64,000 nt of DNA from Psychrobacter arenosus. GTDB lineage: Bacteria; Pseudomonadota; Gammaproteobacteria; Pseudomonadales; Moraxellaceae. The notes beneath the pieces are model-generated. The model was not told the DNA's origin. It ran no database searches and was given only the letters and a program-made list of their open reading frames with translations. Of the stretch, positions 18,092 through 25,985 are shown one piece after another. The position numbers and the translations under genes were made by a program. The stretch covers positions 248,001 through 312,000 of the forward strand of contig NZ_LR884459.1 of the NCBI RefSeq assembly GCF_904848165.1, in the 5' to 3' direction. Positions within the stretch are counted from its first letter, which is position 1, and each line of letters starts with the position of its first letter.

Positions 18092-19168
18092 CTACTGCGC
18101 AGGTTCAGCCTCAGCGTCTTCCCTATAGATAGTCGTTTGTGCTTCTTGTTTAAACTCTTCAAAGCTAATAGGCGCTTGGGTATCAATCACCGGCTGCTCG
18201 ACCACGTTAATTTGCGGGCCCTCAGCATTAGCGTCGGCAGGACTCGTAGCTGGATTCGTAGATGGATTCTCCTTAGCAGGCTCATCGGTTACCGGTGCTA
18301 CAGCGGCGTCAGCAGGGTCCGTGGCTGACGGGGTTTCACTAGGAGTCGCTGCGGTGGTATTGGCATCACTCCCCTCTACGATGACCGTATCTTCCGTAGG
18401 CACCACTTGGCTGAGTAAAGAATCGTCTAATAAATTGGGCATTAAGATAGCGGCTAGGATACCGAGCACGGCCAGTATAGGCAGTAATAACGCCAACCAA
18501 AATTCGGTTTGGGTATAGGGAGCAGGCGGTAAGCCATAAGCGTTCACCCCATCGTCACCACGGGCAAAGTACATGTATAGCAGCAATAGAATATTAACGA
18601 GCGGCACGATGAGCAATAGCAGCCACCAGCCGGACTTACCAATGTCATGTAAGCGCCGACGCGGTAACAGGATATAAGAGTAGATGGCAGCGGGTAAGGT
18701 AAATATTGAAATAATAGCTAGGATAAGACTGATCGCACCTGGCCCTAAGACCGAGCCTAATAGCGTGCCAATGATATACAGTAAAGTGGTGATTAGGCCC
18801 CAAATGACCCCAAAGGCCAGCAGTTGAATACGGCCTATACGCCCATTTAGCGAGTACCAATTGCTAGTGTTGTAGCTGGTATGAGTAAAGTCCTCTTCCG
18901 CTAAGGGCACGGATGTCGGTGGTGAATAGTAGTCGGGTTGGCTTAAAGGATTAGGGCTATTGTGAGCAGTATCATAAATAGGGTCTGAGCTGCTATCACT
19001 AAAACTATTGGACGAGTTATCAAAAGCGTTATCGACACCACTGTCCTCTACAACGGCTTTCTTTTTACCAAATTTATTCAGAAAACGTTGGTGACTGGCG
19101 CCCAGACTCGCCGTATCTTCCCCATTACCTGCTTGGTGCTTGGCTTTCTTTTTCAAAAAATTACTCAT
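18092..19168 (-). CDS. DUF805 domain membrane protein
   Basis: The DUF805 domain (about 105-220) begins at NWYSLNGRIGRIQLL. It includes four hydrophobic segments and the family motif LPRRRLHDIGKSGWW, then ARGDDGVNAYG. A fifth transmembrane segment near 225-248 is followed by an acidic A/P/T/E-rich tail to residue 358. I place the start at the ATG at 19168 (MSNFLKKKAKHQ). A longer frame opening with TTG at 19273 adds 35 residues with no family resemblance. DUF805 function is unknown. It lies 164 bases upstream of the RDD gene on the same strand and may head the same envelope locus. Confidence 0.8.
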   Translation of the reverse strand: MSNFLKKKAKHQAGNGEDTASLGASHQRFLNKFGKKKAVVEDSGVDNAFDNSSNSFSDSSSDPIYDTAHNSPNPLSQPDYYSPPTSVPLAEEDFTHTSYNTSNWYSLNGRIGRIQLLAFGVIWGLITTLLYIIGTLLGSVLGPGAISLILAIISIFTLPAAIYSYILLPRRRLHDIGKSGWWLLLLIVPLVNILLLLYMYFARGDDGVNAYGLPPAPYTQTEFWLALLLPILAVLGILAAILMPNLLDDSLLSQVVPTEDTVIVEGSDANTTAATPSETPSATDPADAAVAPVTDEPAKENPSTNPATSPADANAEGPQINVVEQPVIDTQAPISFEEFKQEAQTTIYREDAEAEPAQ

Positions 19169-19565
19169 AGTACAACAGCCCAAAGACAAACAAATTTTAT
19201 AATTCAATTCATTATAGCCAAGCGTTATCGTATTGTAACGCCTTTCTTGCTGATTTTTTAAGACAACTAACAATCCCGATTGATGCCACGCTGTTTTTAC
19301 TAGTGATTTATTAAAATTCGCTATATCAACGATATATAAACCAATAGTTGCTCATTAACCTGTTTCAGTAGCCAACACATGCCAGTTAATGATTATCAGT
19401 TATTAGTAAACAAAATAAGTTTTTGTAATTATTTGCGGTAATTTCTAGTACCATAGCCCCCTAAGCAGCTTTTTGTTACATTAATGAGAGGTCTGCATCC
19501 TAATACTATTTATATAACGCTGGCCGCGAGGGATCGCTTCGAGCTTATTTATTTTTGAGGTATTC
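19169..19565. promoter_or_regulatory. Divergent intergenic region with a Fur-box candidate
   Basis: No gene is seen in these 397 bases between the DUF805 gene (-) and the NRAMP-like gene (+). The recognisable element is the Fur-type box at 19384-19398. The NRAMP gene start has a GAGG-type Shine-Dalgarno sequence (TTTTTGAGG) about seven bases before the ATG. Confidence 0.55.
19384..19398 (+). promoter_or_regulatory. Candidate Fur box upstream of the NRAMP-like transporter
   Basis: AGTTAAT-G-ATTATCA matches the 7-1-7 Fur consensus TGATAAT-C-ATTATCA at 12 of 14 arm positions, with a perfect right arm. The 11-mer AATGATTATCA at 19388-19398 recurs exactly in front of prpD (34529-34539). It lies 168 bases before the transporter start. 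Iron-dependent repression is inferred. Confidence 0.55.
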
Positions 19566-20834
19566 ATGTCCACTTCTACTCACCCCCAGTCAGCTGACTC
19601 CCAGCAAAAATTCAATTGGCGAATTTTTGGTCCTGGTATTCTAATGGCTTCCGCTGCGATTGGCGGCTCGCACTTAGTTTCGTCAACGCAGGCTGGTGCT
19701 ATCTATGGTTGGCAGCTCGCCATCATGATTATTCTAGCGAACTTTTTTAAATATCCTTTTTTCCGTTTTGGTACCGATTACGTCTACGATACCGGCGAAT
19801 CTCTTATTGCGGGGTATTTCAAAAAGTCTAAAGTTTATCTTTGGGTTTATTTCATTCTCTCCGTTTTATCCGCCGTCATTAGTACCGGGGCGGTTGCCCT
19901 GCTCGCCGCGGTGATTTTAGGCTTTATGTTGCCTGCCAGCATAGAGCTGTCCACGATTACCCTATCTGTCATCGTAATGGGCGTCTCTTGGGTATTCTTG
20001 ATTGCGGGTCACTATAAACTGCTCGATGGCGTGACCAAGTGGATCATCATCTCCTTGACGATTGCTACTATTGCAGCAGTGATTATGGCGGCGGGTAAGC
20101 CCACGGTTATGACGCCAGATTTTGTCGCGGCTTCACCATGGAATTTAGCCACGCTAGGCTTTATCGTGGCCTTGATGGGCTGGATGCCAGCACCGCTTGA
20201 GTTTGCTGCAATCACCTCGATGTGGACTTCCGCGAAAATTAAAACGGACCATACCACCCATCGCCAAGGACTTATAGATTTCAACGTTGGCTATGGCACC
20301 TCGGCTATCTTGGCGTTGTTCTTTTTAGCACTGGGGGTCTTTGTCCAGTACGGTTCAGGTCAAGAGATTCAAACCGCTGGTGGCGCCTATGTCGGGCAGT
20401 TAATCAGCATGTATACCGCTACTATTGGTGAGTGGTCGCGTCTATTGGTCGCCTTTATCGCCTTTATGTGTATGTTTGGCACCACGATTACTTGTGCTGA
20501 TGGCTATGGCCGTGCCAATTCGGAGTGCTGGCGTCTGATCAAAGGACAAAGTGAAATTAATAATAAGCAGGTGTTCTTTTGGACCACTTACGCTATTGTC
20601 GGCGGCTTAATTATCATCACTTTCTTCACCGGACAACTCGGCGCTATGCTTAAATTTGCTATGATTTCTGCGTTTGTGTCAGCGCCTATCTTTGGTTGGC
20701 TCAACTATAGCTTAGTCAACGGCCATCAAAAGCTCTCGCCAGCGATGAATGCCTTGTCGATAGCTGGTCTTATTTTCTTAGCCGGTTTTGCGCTATTATT
20801 CTTAGCCAGTTTAACAGGGATGATAGGCGCTTAA
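19566..20834 (+). CDS. NRAMP-family divalent metal transporter, atypical subgroup
   Basis: This 422-residue protein has about eleven transmembrane helices with the NRAMP fold. In helix 1 the canonical metal-binding DPGN is absent; the corresponding stretch after FGPGILMASA reads AIGGSHLVS (residues 31-39). In helix 6 the usual MPH is replaced by GWMPAPLEF (about 205-213). These replacements define a bacterial NRAMP-like subgroup whose substrate is not settled, so manganese or iron import should not be assumed. The upstream Fur-type box is consistent with an iron-linked role. Confidence 0.82.
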   Translation: MSTSTHPQSADSQQKFNWRIFGPGILMASAAIGGSHLVSSTQAGAIYGWQLAIMIILANFFKYPFFRFGTDYVYDTGESLIAGYFKKSKVYLWVYFILSVLSAVISTGAVALLAAVILGFMLPASIELSTITLSVIVMGVSWVFLIAGHYKLLDGVTKWIIISLTIATIAAVIMAAGKPTVMTPDFVAASPWNLATLGFIVALMGWMPAPLEFAAITSMWTSAKIKTDHTTHRQGLIDFNVGYGTSAILALFFLALGVFVQYGSGQEIQTAGGAYVGQLISMYTATIGEWSRLLVAFIAFMCMFGTTITCADGYGRANSECWRLIKGQSEINNKQVFFWTTYAIVGGLIIITFFTGQLGAMLKFAMISAFVSAPIFGWLNYSLVNGHQKLSPAMNALSIAGLIFLAGFALLFLASLTGMIGA

Positions 20835-20915
20835 GCTATATCCTAGAGATACCTAAGGTTGGCAAGCAGATACCAGCTAATAAAATACAGTTGTATATTT
20901 TTAGCATTACATTAG

Positions 20916-20999
20916 AATCCATATAATACCGAACAGACCGCTAGTCTTAATACGTGACTGTATTGCTAAGGGTTTGCTTGAGTCTTATATGGATTTTTT
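20916..20999 (+). other. Structured intergenic segment closed by an 11-bp stem
   Basis: Bases 20916-20926 pair perfectly with 20985-20995 around a 58-base interior that holds a further small hairpin. A T-run (20993-20998) follows. It is either the terminator of the NRAMP-like gene or a structured leader of the lipoprotein gene starting 15 bases later. It matches no riboswitch consensus I know. Confidence 0.45.
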
Positions 21000-21014
21000 G
21001 CTTTGGAGCAAGTT

Positions 21015-21761
21015 ATGCAAACCACCGGTAGCAAACAGCCCCTACGCCAGCTAATAGCGGGGATAGCCTTAACTGTGTTAGCCGGCGTCACTTTAAGCGC
21101 TTGTGAGCAGTCGAGCTCTGATCCTATGCTACGGACCATCCCGACCGACTCGGCAAAATGGCAGGATAAGCTAGGGCCTGCTTTTGCAGAATTGCCTGAG
21201 GCGGAGCAACAGTTATTAAGTCGCTATATGCAGCGTATGGGGCAAGCTGAGGCCACTACCACAGGAGCAACGCCCAGCATCACGATTAAAGAGGCGCTCA
21301 AGCAGCAACAAAAATATGAGCAGCTGCACCCTGATAACCCTACGGGCGCTAAAATAACCCGCGCTTATGCCGATAAACTTGACCAAATTAACCAAACCTA
21401 TCGGGTTACTTTACAGCCTTCGCAACTGAATACCGACAATAACTTGCAGAATGCCAAGCTAAGCTTTGCTTTATCGAATCAAGGAACTGTCGCAATAAAG
21501 AGTATCAAAGGCACCTTTACCCTGCAGTCTGAAACTTTTGAAAAAGGTAAGGCAATTACTATTCCGTTAACCGTTTTTAACCCCGCTATTGCGCCACAAC
21601 AAACCGCAAAATTAATAGCGGAAGCTAGCGTGGTCAATGAGCATGTGATTAAAGGAATTCAAAACCCTAAAACGGTCACGGTGCAAATTACCAAAGCCAC
21701 TATCCTGTTAAGCAATGGCGAAAAAGTCGTGTTAGAAAAAGTAGGAGAGGTTAAGCCTTAA
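21015..21761 (+). CDS. Hypothetical lipoprotein
   Basis: About 248 residues from the ATG at 21015, which has GGAG seven bases upstream; a TTG four codons earlier is less likely. The signal peptide ends in lipobox TLSAC (Cys 30). The first half is helical and Q/E-rich; the second half (about 130-245) looks like a beta-sandwich with LSNQGTVAIKSIKGTFTLQ and VTVQITKATILLSNGEKVVLE. No enzyme motif is seen. Its stop is 6 bases before the LysR gene, so the two are probably co-transcribed. Confidence 0.7.
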   Translation: MQTTGSKQPLRQLIAGIALTVLAGVTLSACEQSSSDPMLRTIPTDSAKWQDKLGPAFAELPEAEQQLLSRYMQRMGQAEATTTGATPSITIKEALKQQQKYEQLHPDNPTGAKITRAYADKLDQINQTYRVTLQPSQLNTDNNLQNAKLSFALSNQGTVAIKSIKGTFTLQSETFEKGKAITIPLTVFNPAIAPQQTAKLIAEASVVNEHVIKGIQNPKTVTVQITKATILLSNGEKVVLEKVGEVKP

Positions 21762-21767
21762 CCCGTT

Positions 21768-22688
21768 ATGCAGCTAAAGCAACTCCAAGCCTTCCATGCC
21801 GTCGCTAAATCGCAAAGTTTCAGTGCAGCCGCCGCCCTGACAGACTTGTCGCAACCTACCTTAAGCCGCTTGATTAAGCAGTTAGAAGAGGAGATTGGCG
21901 CAGAATTAATCGATCGCTATCACCGGCCTTTACAGCTGACGGCAGCTGGTGAATTTTTCTATGAAAAGTCTTTGGCTCTGCTGGCTGAATTAGACACTAT
22001 TACGGCTATGACGCAGCGTATGGCGCACCCGCCTAAGACCTTGCGTATTGGCTTTGTGCCCTCGGTACTCTACGGCCTATTGCCCAATATTATCGGTCTA
22101 CTAAAGCGGCAACTGCCTGATCTTGAAGTGCAACTTAAAGATATCTCCTCGTATCAGCAGCTAGAGGCGCTCAAATCTGGAGATATCGATGTGGGGTTTG
22201 GCCGTTTTGCTCAGCAGGATACTTGGGTGCAGCAGATTTTATTACGGCATGAGCGCTACGTCGTTGCCCTACCCGTCACGCACCCTTTAGCTGGCGTGAA
22301 CGACCTACGTTTGCCGCAATTGGCAGACAATCGCTTAATTCTCTATCACCAAAGCCATCTTAATAGCACCGCTTTAGGTCAAGAGACGGAGCCGCTGTTA
22401 AATTTATTTGACCGCTATGGCGTGTTGCCGTTTGCCACGACAACTGTGAGCGACTTACAGGTAGCATTAGGCTTGGTGGCGGCAGGCGAAGGCATTACTT
22501 TAGTGCCCGATAGTCTTAAGACTCTGCGCAGTGAGCAAATCCGCTATCAAACCCTATTGCATGAAGACGCAACCTCCCCTATTTATCTCAATACCCTCGC
22601 TGAAATAGCCCACCCCGCCTATCCCACCTTTTTAGAAACGATTTATCAGGTCTATGAGAATAAAGGCATTACTTATCGCCGTAAATAA
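21768..22688 (+). CDS. LysR-family transcriptional regulator
   Basis: This 306-residue regulator has an N-terminal winged helix-turn-helix (about 1-60; FSAAAALTDLSQPTLSRLIKQLE) and a two-lobe periplasmic-binding-protein-like effector domain (about 90-295; LRIGFVPSVLYGLLPNII begins it). The target is not shown by sequence. It lies just upstream of prpB in the same direction, and no PrpR or GntR regulator is seen in the window, so control of the methylcitrate genes is possible. Being 6 bases after the lipoprotein gene, it may instead serve that gene. Confidence 0.85.
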   Translation: MQLKQLQAFHAVAKSQSFSAAAALTDLSQPTLSRLIKQLEEEIGAELIDRYHRPLQLTAAGEFFYEKSLALLAELDTITAMTQRMAHPPKTLRIGFVPSVLYGLLPNIIGLLKRQLPDLEVQLKDISSYQQLEALKSGDIDVGFGRFAQQDTWVQQILLRHERYVVALPVTHPLAGVNDLRLPQLADNRLILYHQSHLNSTALGQETEPLLNLFDRYGVLPFATTTVSDLQVALGLVAAGEGITLVPDSLKTLRSEQIRYQTLLHEDATSPIYLNTLAEIAHPAYPTFLETIYQVYENKGITYRRK

Positions 22689-23026
22689 GCTAGCTGCGTT
22701 TACTTAGTTACTACGGCAAGGTCTTGATAAACACTGCTATTAAGCCCCTTATAATTGTTATCTTTTTGTAATGCAAACTAGGTGCTTTGTAAAAGGCTAT
22801 GCCGCTGCTAAATATTATTAATGTGATATCACTTATTAATTTAATATTAGTATTCATATATTGAATAAAATTATTAAATATTAGCTATTATATTAATATA
22901 AATAAATAATAAGCTTAATCGACGACTTTTATTACCTTGGTAAAAGTCGTACTCTTAGCAGCATACCTATTTCATATATAACAATTCTATTCTTTCTCCC
23001 TCTATGATTCAGACAAGGACGCTATT
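22689..23026. promoter_or_regulatory. 338-base regulatory region upstream of prpB
   Basis: This very AT-rich stretch has no gene. It contains a perfect 10-bp palindrome, GTGATATCAC, at 22823-22832. It also contains a hairpin with 10-bp arms (22922-22931 with 22941-22950). Both are candidate operators or, for the hairpin, a terminator of the LysR gene. Confidence 0.5.
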
Positions 23027-23920
23027 ATGACGACTTCTTCTGCTGGCAAACGCTTTCGCGATGCCCTAACACAACAAAACTCAAGCAACCAACCTCTACA
23101 AATCGTCGGTGCTATCAACGCTTATACCGCAATGATGGCGACCGAAGTAGGTCACAAAGCCCTTTATCTATCGGGTGCAGGCGTGGCAAATGCTTCTTAC
23201 GGCTTACCTGACTTAGGCATGACCAGCTTGGATAACGTTTTAGAAGACGCTAGCCGTATCACCAATGCCGTGGACACGCCGCTATTGGTCGATATCGATA
23301 CGGGTTGGGGCGGCGCTTTCAACATCGCCCAAACCGTGAAAAAAATGGAACGTGCTGGCGTCGCTGCTGTGCATATCGAAGACCAAGTCGCGCAAAAACG
23401 TTGCGGTCACCGTCCCAATAAAGAAATCGTCTCTACTGGCGAGATGGTGGATCGTCTAAAAGCAGCTTTAGATGCTAAAACCGATCCTAACTTCGTCGTG
23501 ATGGCACGTACTGATGCGCTATCGGTTGAAGGCCTAGAAGCAGCGGTTGAACGTGCGGTTGCCTTCCAAGAAGCTGGCGCAGACATGATTTTCGCTGAAG
23601 CGTTAACTGATATCGAAATGTACCGTAAGTTCACAGATGTGCTTGATATTCCAGTACTCGCCAATATGACTGAATTTGGTCAGACTGACCTATATACGAC
23701 TGAACAGCTGTATAAAGTGGGCGTTGAGATGGTCTTATACCCACTATCTGCTTTCCGTGCGATGAACAAAGCCGCGCTAAACGTCTATCAGCATCTAATG
23801 AGTGATGGCACGCAAGAAAACGTCGTCGACACTATGCAGACGCGTATGGAGCTGTATGATTTCTTAAACTACCACCAGTTTGAGCAAACGCTAGATAAAT
23901 TATTTGCCGATAAGAAGTAG
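23027..23920 (+). CDS. prpB: 2-Methylisocitrate lyase
   Basis: This 297-residue isocitrate-lyase superfamily enzyme cleaves 2-methylisocitrate to pyruvate and succinate, the last step of the methylcitrate cycle for propionyl-CoA. Signatures are DIDTGWGG (about 89-96) for Mg2+ and substrate binding and the catalytic loop [12 protein letters not shown] (about 122-133). Length equals the family norm (about 295). It is the first prp gene, followed 61 bases later by a lipoprotein gene that is not a usual member of the operon. Confidence 0.95.
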   Translation: MTTSSAGKRFRDALTQQNSSNQPLQIVGAINAYTAMMATEVGHKALYLSGAGVANASYGLPDLGMTSLDNVLEDASRITNAVDTPLLVDIDTGWGGAFNIAQTVKKMERAGVAAVHIEDQVAQKRCGHRPNKEIVSTGEMVDRLKAALDAKTDPNFVVMARTDALSVEGLEAAVERAVAFQEAGADMIFAEALTDIEMYRKFTDVLDIPVLANMTEFGQTDLYTTEQLYKVGVEMVLYPLSAFRAMNKAALNVYQHLMSDGTQENVVDTMQTRMELYDFLNYHQFEQTLDKLFADKK

Positions 23921-23981
23921 CGGATATTAGAGCAACTGATATTAAATTAACTAGTATTAATAATGAATCTAGGAAGACTCA

Positions 23982-24644
23982 ATGCGTCTATTCCAAAAGA
24001 CCCTATTGGCAAGCGCCACTCTAACCGCCGCTTTACTGTTTAGTGGCTGTGACCGTAGTAATGATACGGATACCGCTGCAGTAGAACCGGTAGCGGCGCA
24101 AACCAGCTCAGAAGCTGCTGCAGTCGAAACGGCTCCTACCCCAGCCCCTATGGTTGCCACTAACAATGTCACGGCTGAAGCTATAGTCCAGCAAGTCATG
24201 AGCAGTATGGCTTCTGCTTTAGAGATGGCCAATAAAATGGCAGCGGAAGAAAATAAGGGCGAGGCCAAATTCAGCCAAGAGCAAATTAAATGCTTTGTCA
24301 CCAAAGACAATGATATGGCAGTTGAACAAATCCAAGCCTATTTAGAGCAAAGCTTTTCTGCGGCAGAGCTGACAGAAATGGACGACTTTTATAAGTCAGC
24401 TGGCGGTCAGAAACAGATTGAAATGACGCAAAAGTTAATCGATAGCCTAATGGGCGGCGAGCAATTTGATATAGCGACCATGGAAAAATCGATGAGTCAG
24501 GAAGAGATTGCAGCGGTTTCAGGCTTTTGGGAGTCACCAACGGGGACTAAGTTACAGCAAGCTTTGAGCGACCGAGCCGCCTTGACCCCTTTTATGGAGC
24601 CCTTTATTGAAGCGAAACAGCAGCATTGTGATATGCCTAAGTAA
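23982..24644 (+). CDS. Lipoprotein with a DUF2059-like domain
   Basis: This 220-residue protein has a signal peptide with lipobox LFSGC (Cys 23), an A/E/P/T-rich linker to about 65 and then a helical domain. That domain contains FSAAELTEMDDFYKSAGGQKQIEMTQKLIDSLM and GFWESPTGTKL, resembling DUF2059 proteins. AGGA precedes the ATG. It is wedged between prpB and prpC. No role in propionate metabolism is known; periplasmic or outer-membrane location is inferred from the lipobox. Confidence 0.7.
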   Translation: MRLFQKTLLASATLTAALLFSGCDRSNDTDTAAVEPVAAQTSSEAAAVETAPTPAPMVATNNVTAEAIVQQVMSSMASALEMANKMAAEENKGEAKFSQEQIKCFVTKDNDMAVEQIQAYLEQSFSAAELTEMDDFYKSAGGQKQIEMTQKLIDSLMGGEQFDIATMEKSMSQEEIAAVSGFWESPTGTKLQQALSDRAALTPFMEPFIEAKQQHCDMPK

Positions 24645-24695
24645 ATAGCTTAATCGTTTTGCATCGTTAAGCACTTTATAGAAAGCTATGAAGTC

Positions 24696-24743
24696 TTAGG
24701 CAGTTTTCTTAAAAATTATTAAAATTTTAGGCAGTTTTTCTTA
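24696..24743 (+). repeat. Direct repeat upstream of prpC
   Basis: TTAGGCAGTTTTCTTA (24696-24711) is repeated with one extra T at 24727-24743, a spacing of 31 bases or three helical turns. It lies 63-110 bases before prpC. It could be paired activator sites; no consensus is recognised. Confidence 0.4.
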
Positions 24744-24805
24744 GTGGGTTTTAATTCAGCATTGATTGTTTTAAAGCCCATCAACTAACCAAAAAGGAAT
24801 TTATT

Positions 24806-25936
24806 ATGGCAGCAGGCAAACAACTTACCGGTGCAGGACTACGTGGTCAGATCGCCGGTCAAACCGCTCTTTCTACCGTCGGCAAATCAGGCTCAGGCTT
24901 GACCTATCGTGGCTATGATGTCAAAGACTTAGCAGAAGCGTGTATCTTTGAAGAAGTCGCTTACTTACTGCTTTACGGTGAGCTACCTACGCAAGCCCAA
25001 TTAGACGCTTATCAAGCCGAATTAAAGCAACTGCGTGACATCCCGCAAGCCCTAAAAGACGTGCTAGAGCGCATTCCACAAGACGCGCACCCAATGGATG
25101 TGTTACGTACCGGTTGCTCTATGCTAGGTAACCTTGAGCCAGAAGACAGCTTTGAGCAGCAGTTAGAGAAAACCAACCGTATGCTAGCCGCTTTCCCAAG
25201 CATCATTAACTACTGGTACCGCTTTAGCCATGATGGCGAAAAAATTGATTGCGTGACTGACGATGCAACCATCGGCGGCCATTTCTTACACCTATTAAAT
25301 GGTAAAGCGCCAAGCGAATTGCACGAGCGCGTGATGAACGTCTCCTTGATTCTATATGCTGAGCACGAGTTTAACGCATCTACCTTTACCGCGCGTGTTT
25401 GTGCTTCAACCTTGTCAGACATCTTCTCTTGTATCACGGGTGCTATCGGTACGCTACGTGGCCCATTGCATGGCGGCGCCAACGAAGCAGCGATGGACTT
25501 AATCGAGAGCTTCGAGTCACCAGATGCTGCTGAAGAAGGCCTAATGGGCATGCTTGAGCGTAAAGATAAAATCATGGGCTTTGGTCATGCTATCTATAGC
25601 GAGTCTGATCCACGTAACGTCATCATCAAAGAGTGGGCAGAGAAATTGGCCGCTGATGTGGGTGATACCGTACTTTACCCAGTATCAGTACGTTGTGAAG
25701 AAGTCATGTGGCGCGAAAAGAAACTGTTCTGTAATGCGGATTTCTTCCATGCGTCGACGTATCACTTTATGGGCATTCCTACCAAACTCTTTACGCCAAT
25801 CTTTGTCTGCTCACGTCTAACCGGTTGGGCTGCTCACGTATTCGAGCAACGCTCAAACAACCGTATCATTCGCCCAAGTGCTGAGTATATCGGTGAAGAG
25901 CCCCGTTCAGTACCAGCGATAGGCGATCGCGGTTAA
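24806..25936 (+). CDS. prpC: 2-Methylcitrate synthase
   Basis: This 376-residue citrate-synthase family enzyme condenses propionyl-CoA and oxaloacetate to 2-methylcitrate. The start MAAGKQLTGAGLRGQIAGQTALSTVGKSGSGL is typical of PrpC. Catalytic regions include HEFNASTFTARV, GPLHGGANEAAM and GFGHAIYSESDPR. AAGGA lies eight bases before the ATG. acnD starts 49 bases downstream, forming the prpC-acnD pair. Length is the usual 375-380. It is more PrpC-like than GltA because it is short and lies in a prp context. Confidence 0.93.
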   Translation: MAAGKQLTGAGLRGQIAGQTALSTVGKSGSGLTYRGYDVKDLAEACIFEEVAYLLLYGELPTQAQLDAYQAELKQLRDIPQALKDVLERIPQDAHPMDVLRTGCSMLGNLEPEDSFEQQLEKTNRMLAAFPSIINYWYRFSHDGEKIDCVTDDATIGGHFLHLLNGKAPSELHERVMNVSLILYAEHEFNASTFTARVCASTLSDIFSCITGAIGTLRGPLHGGANEAAMDLIESFESPDAAEEGLMGMLERKDKIMGFGHAIYSESDPRNVIIKEWAEKLAADVGDTVLYPVSVRCEEVMWREKKLFCNADFFHASTYHFMGIPTKLFTPIFVCSRLTGWAAHVFEQRSNNRIIRPSAEYIGEEPRSVPAIGDRG

Positions 25937-25985
25937 GTTGCAATGCCCCTAGACAGCCAATTATTAGCTATTTAAAAGGTACTCT

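Noticed and set aside
19169..19273. TTG-initiated 35-residue N-terminal extension of the DUF805 protein
   Set aside because: The extension does not resemble the family and the ATG at 19168 gives a natural start.
20916..20999. Manganese riboswitch of the yybP-ykoY class
   Set aside because: The characteristic conserved loops are not present; only generic pairing is seen.
22822..22833. CRP-like site TGTGATATCACT
   Set aside because: The half-sites TGTGA and TCAC are separated by two bases rather than six, so it does not fit CRP.
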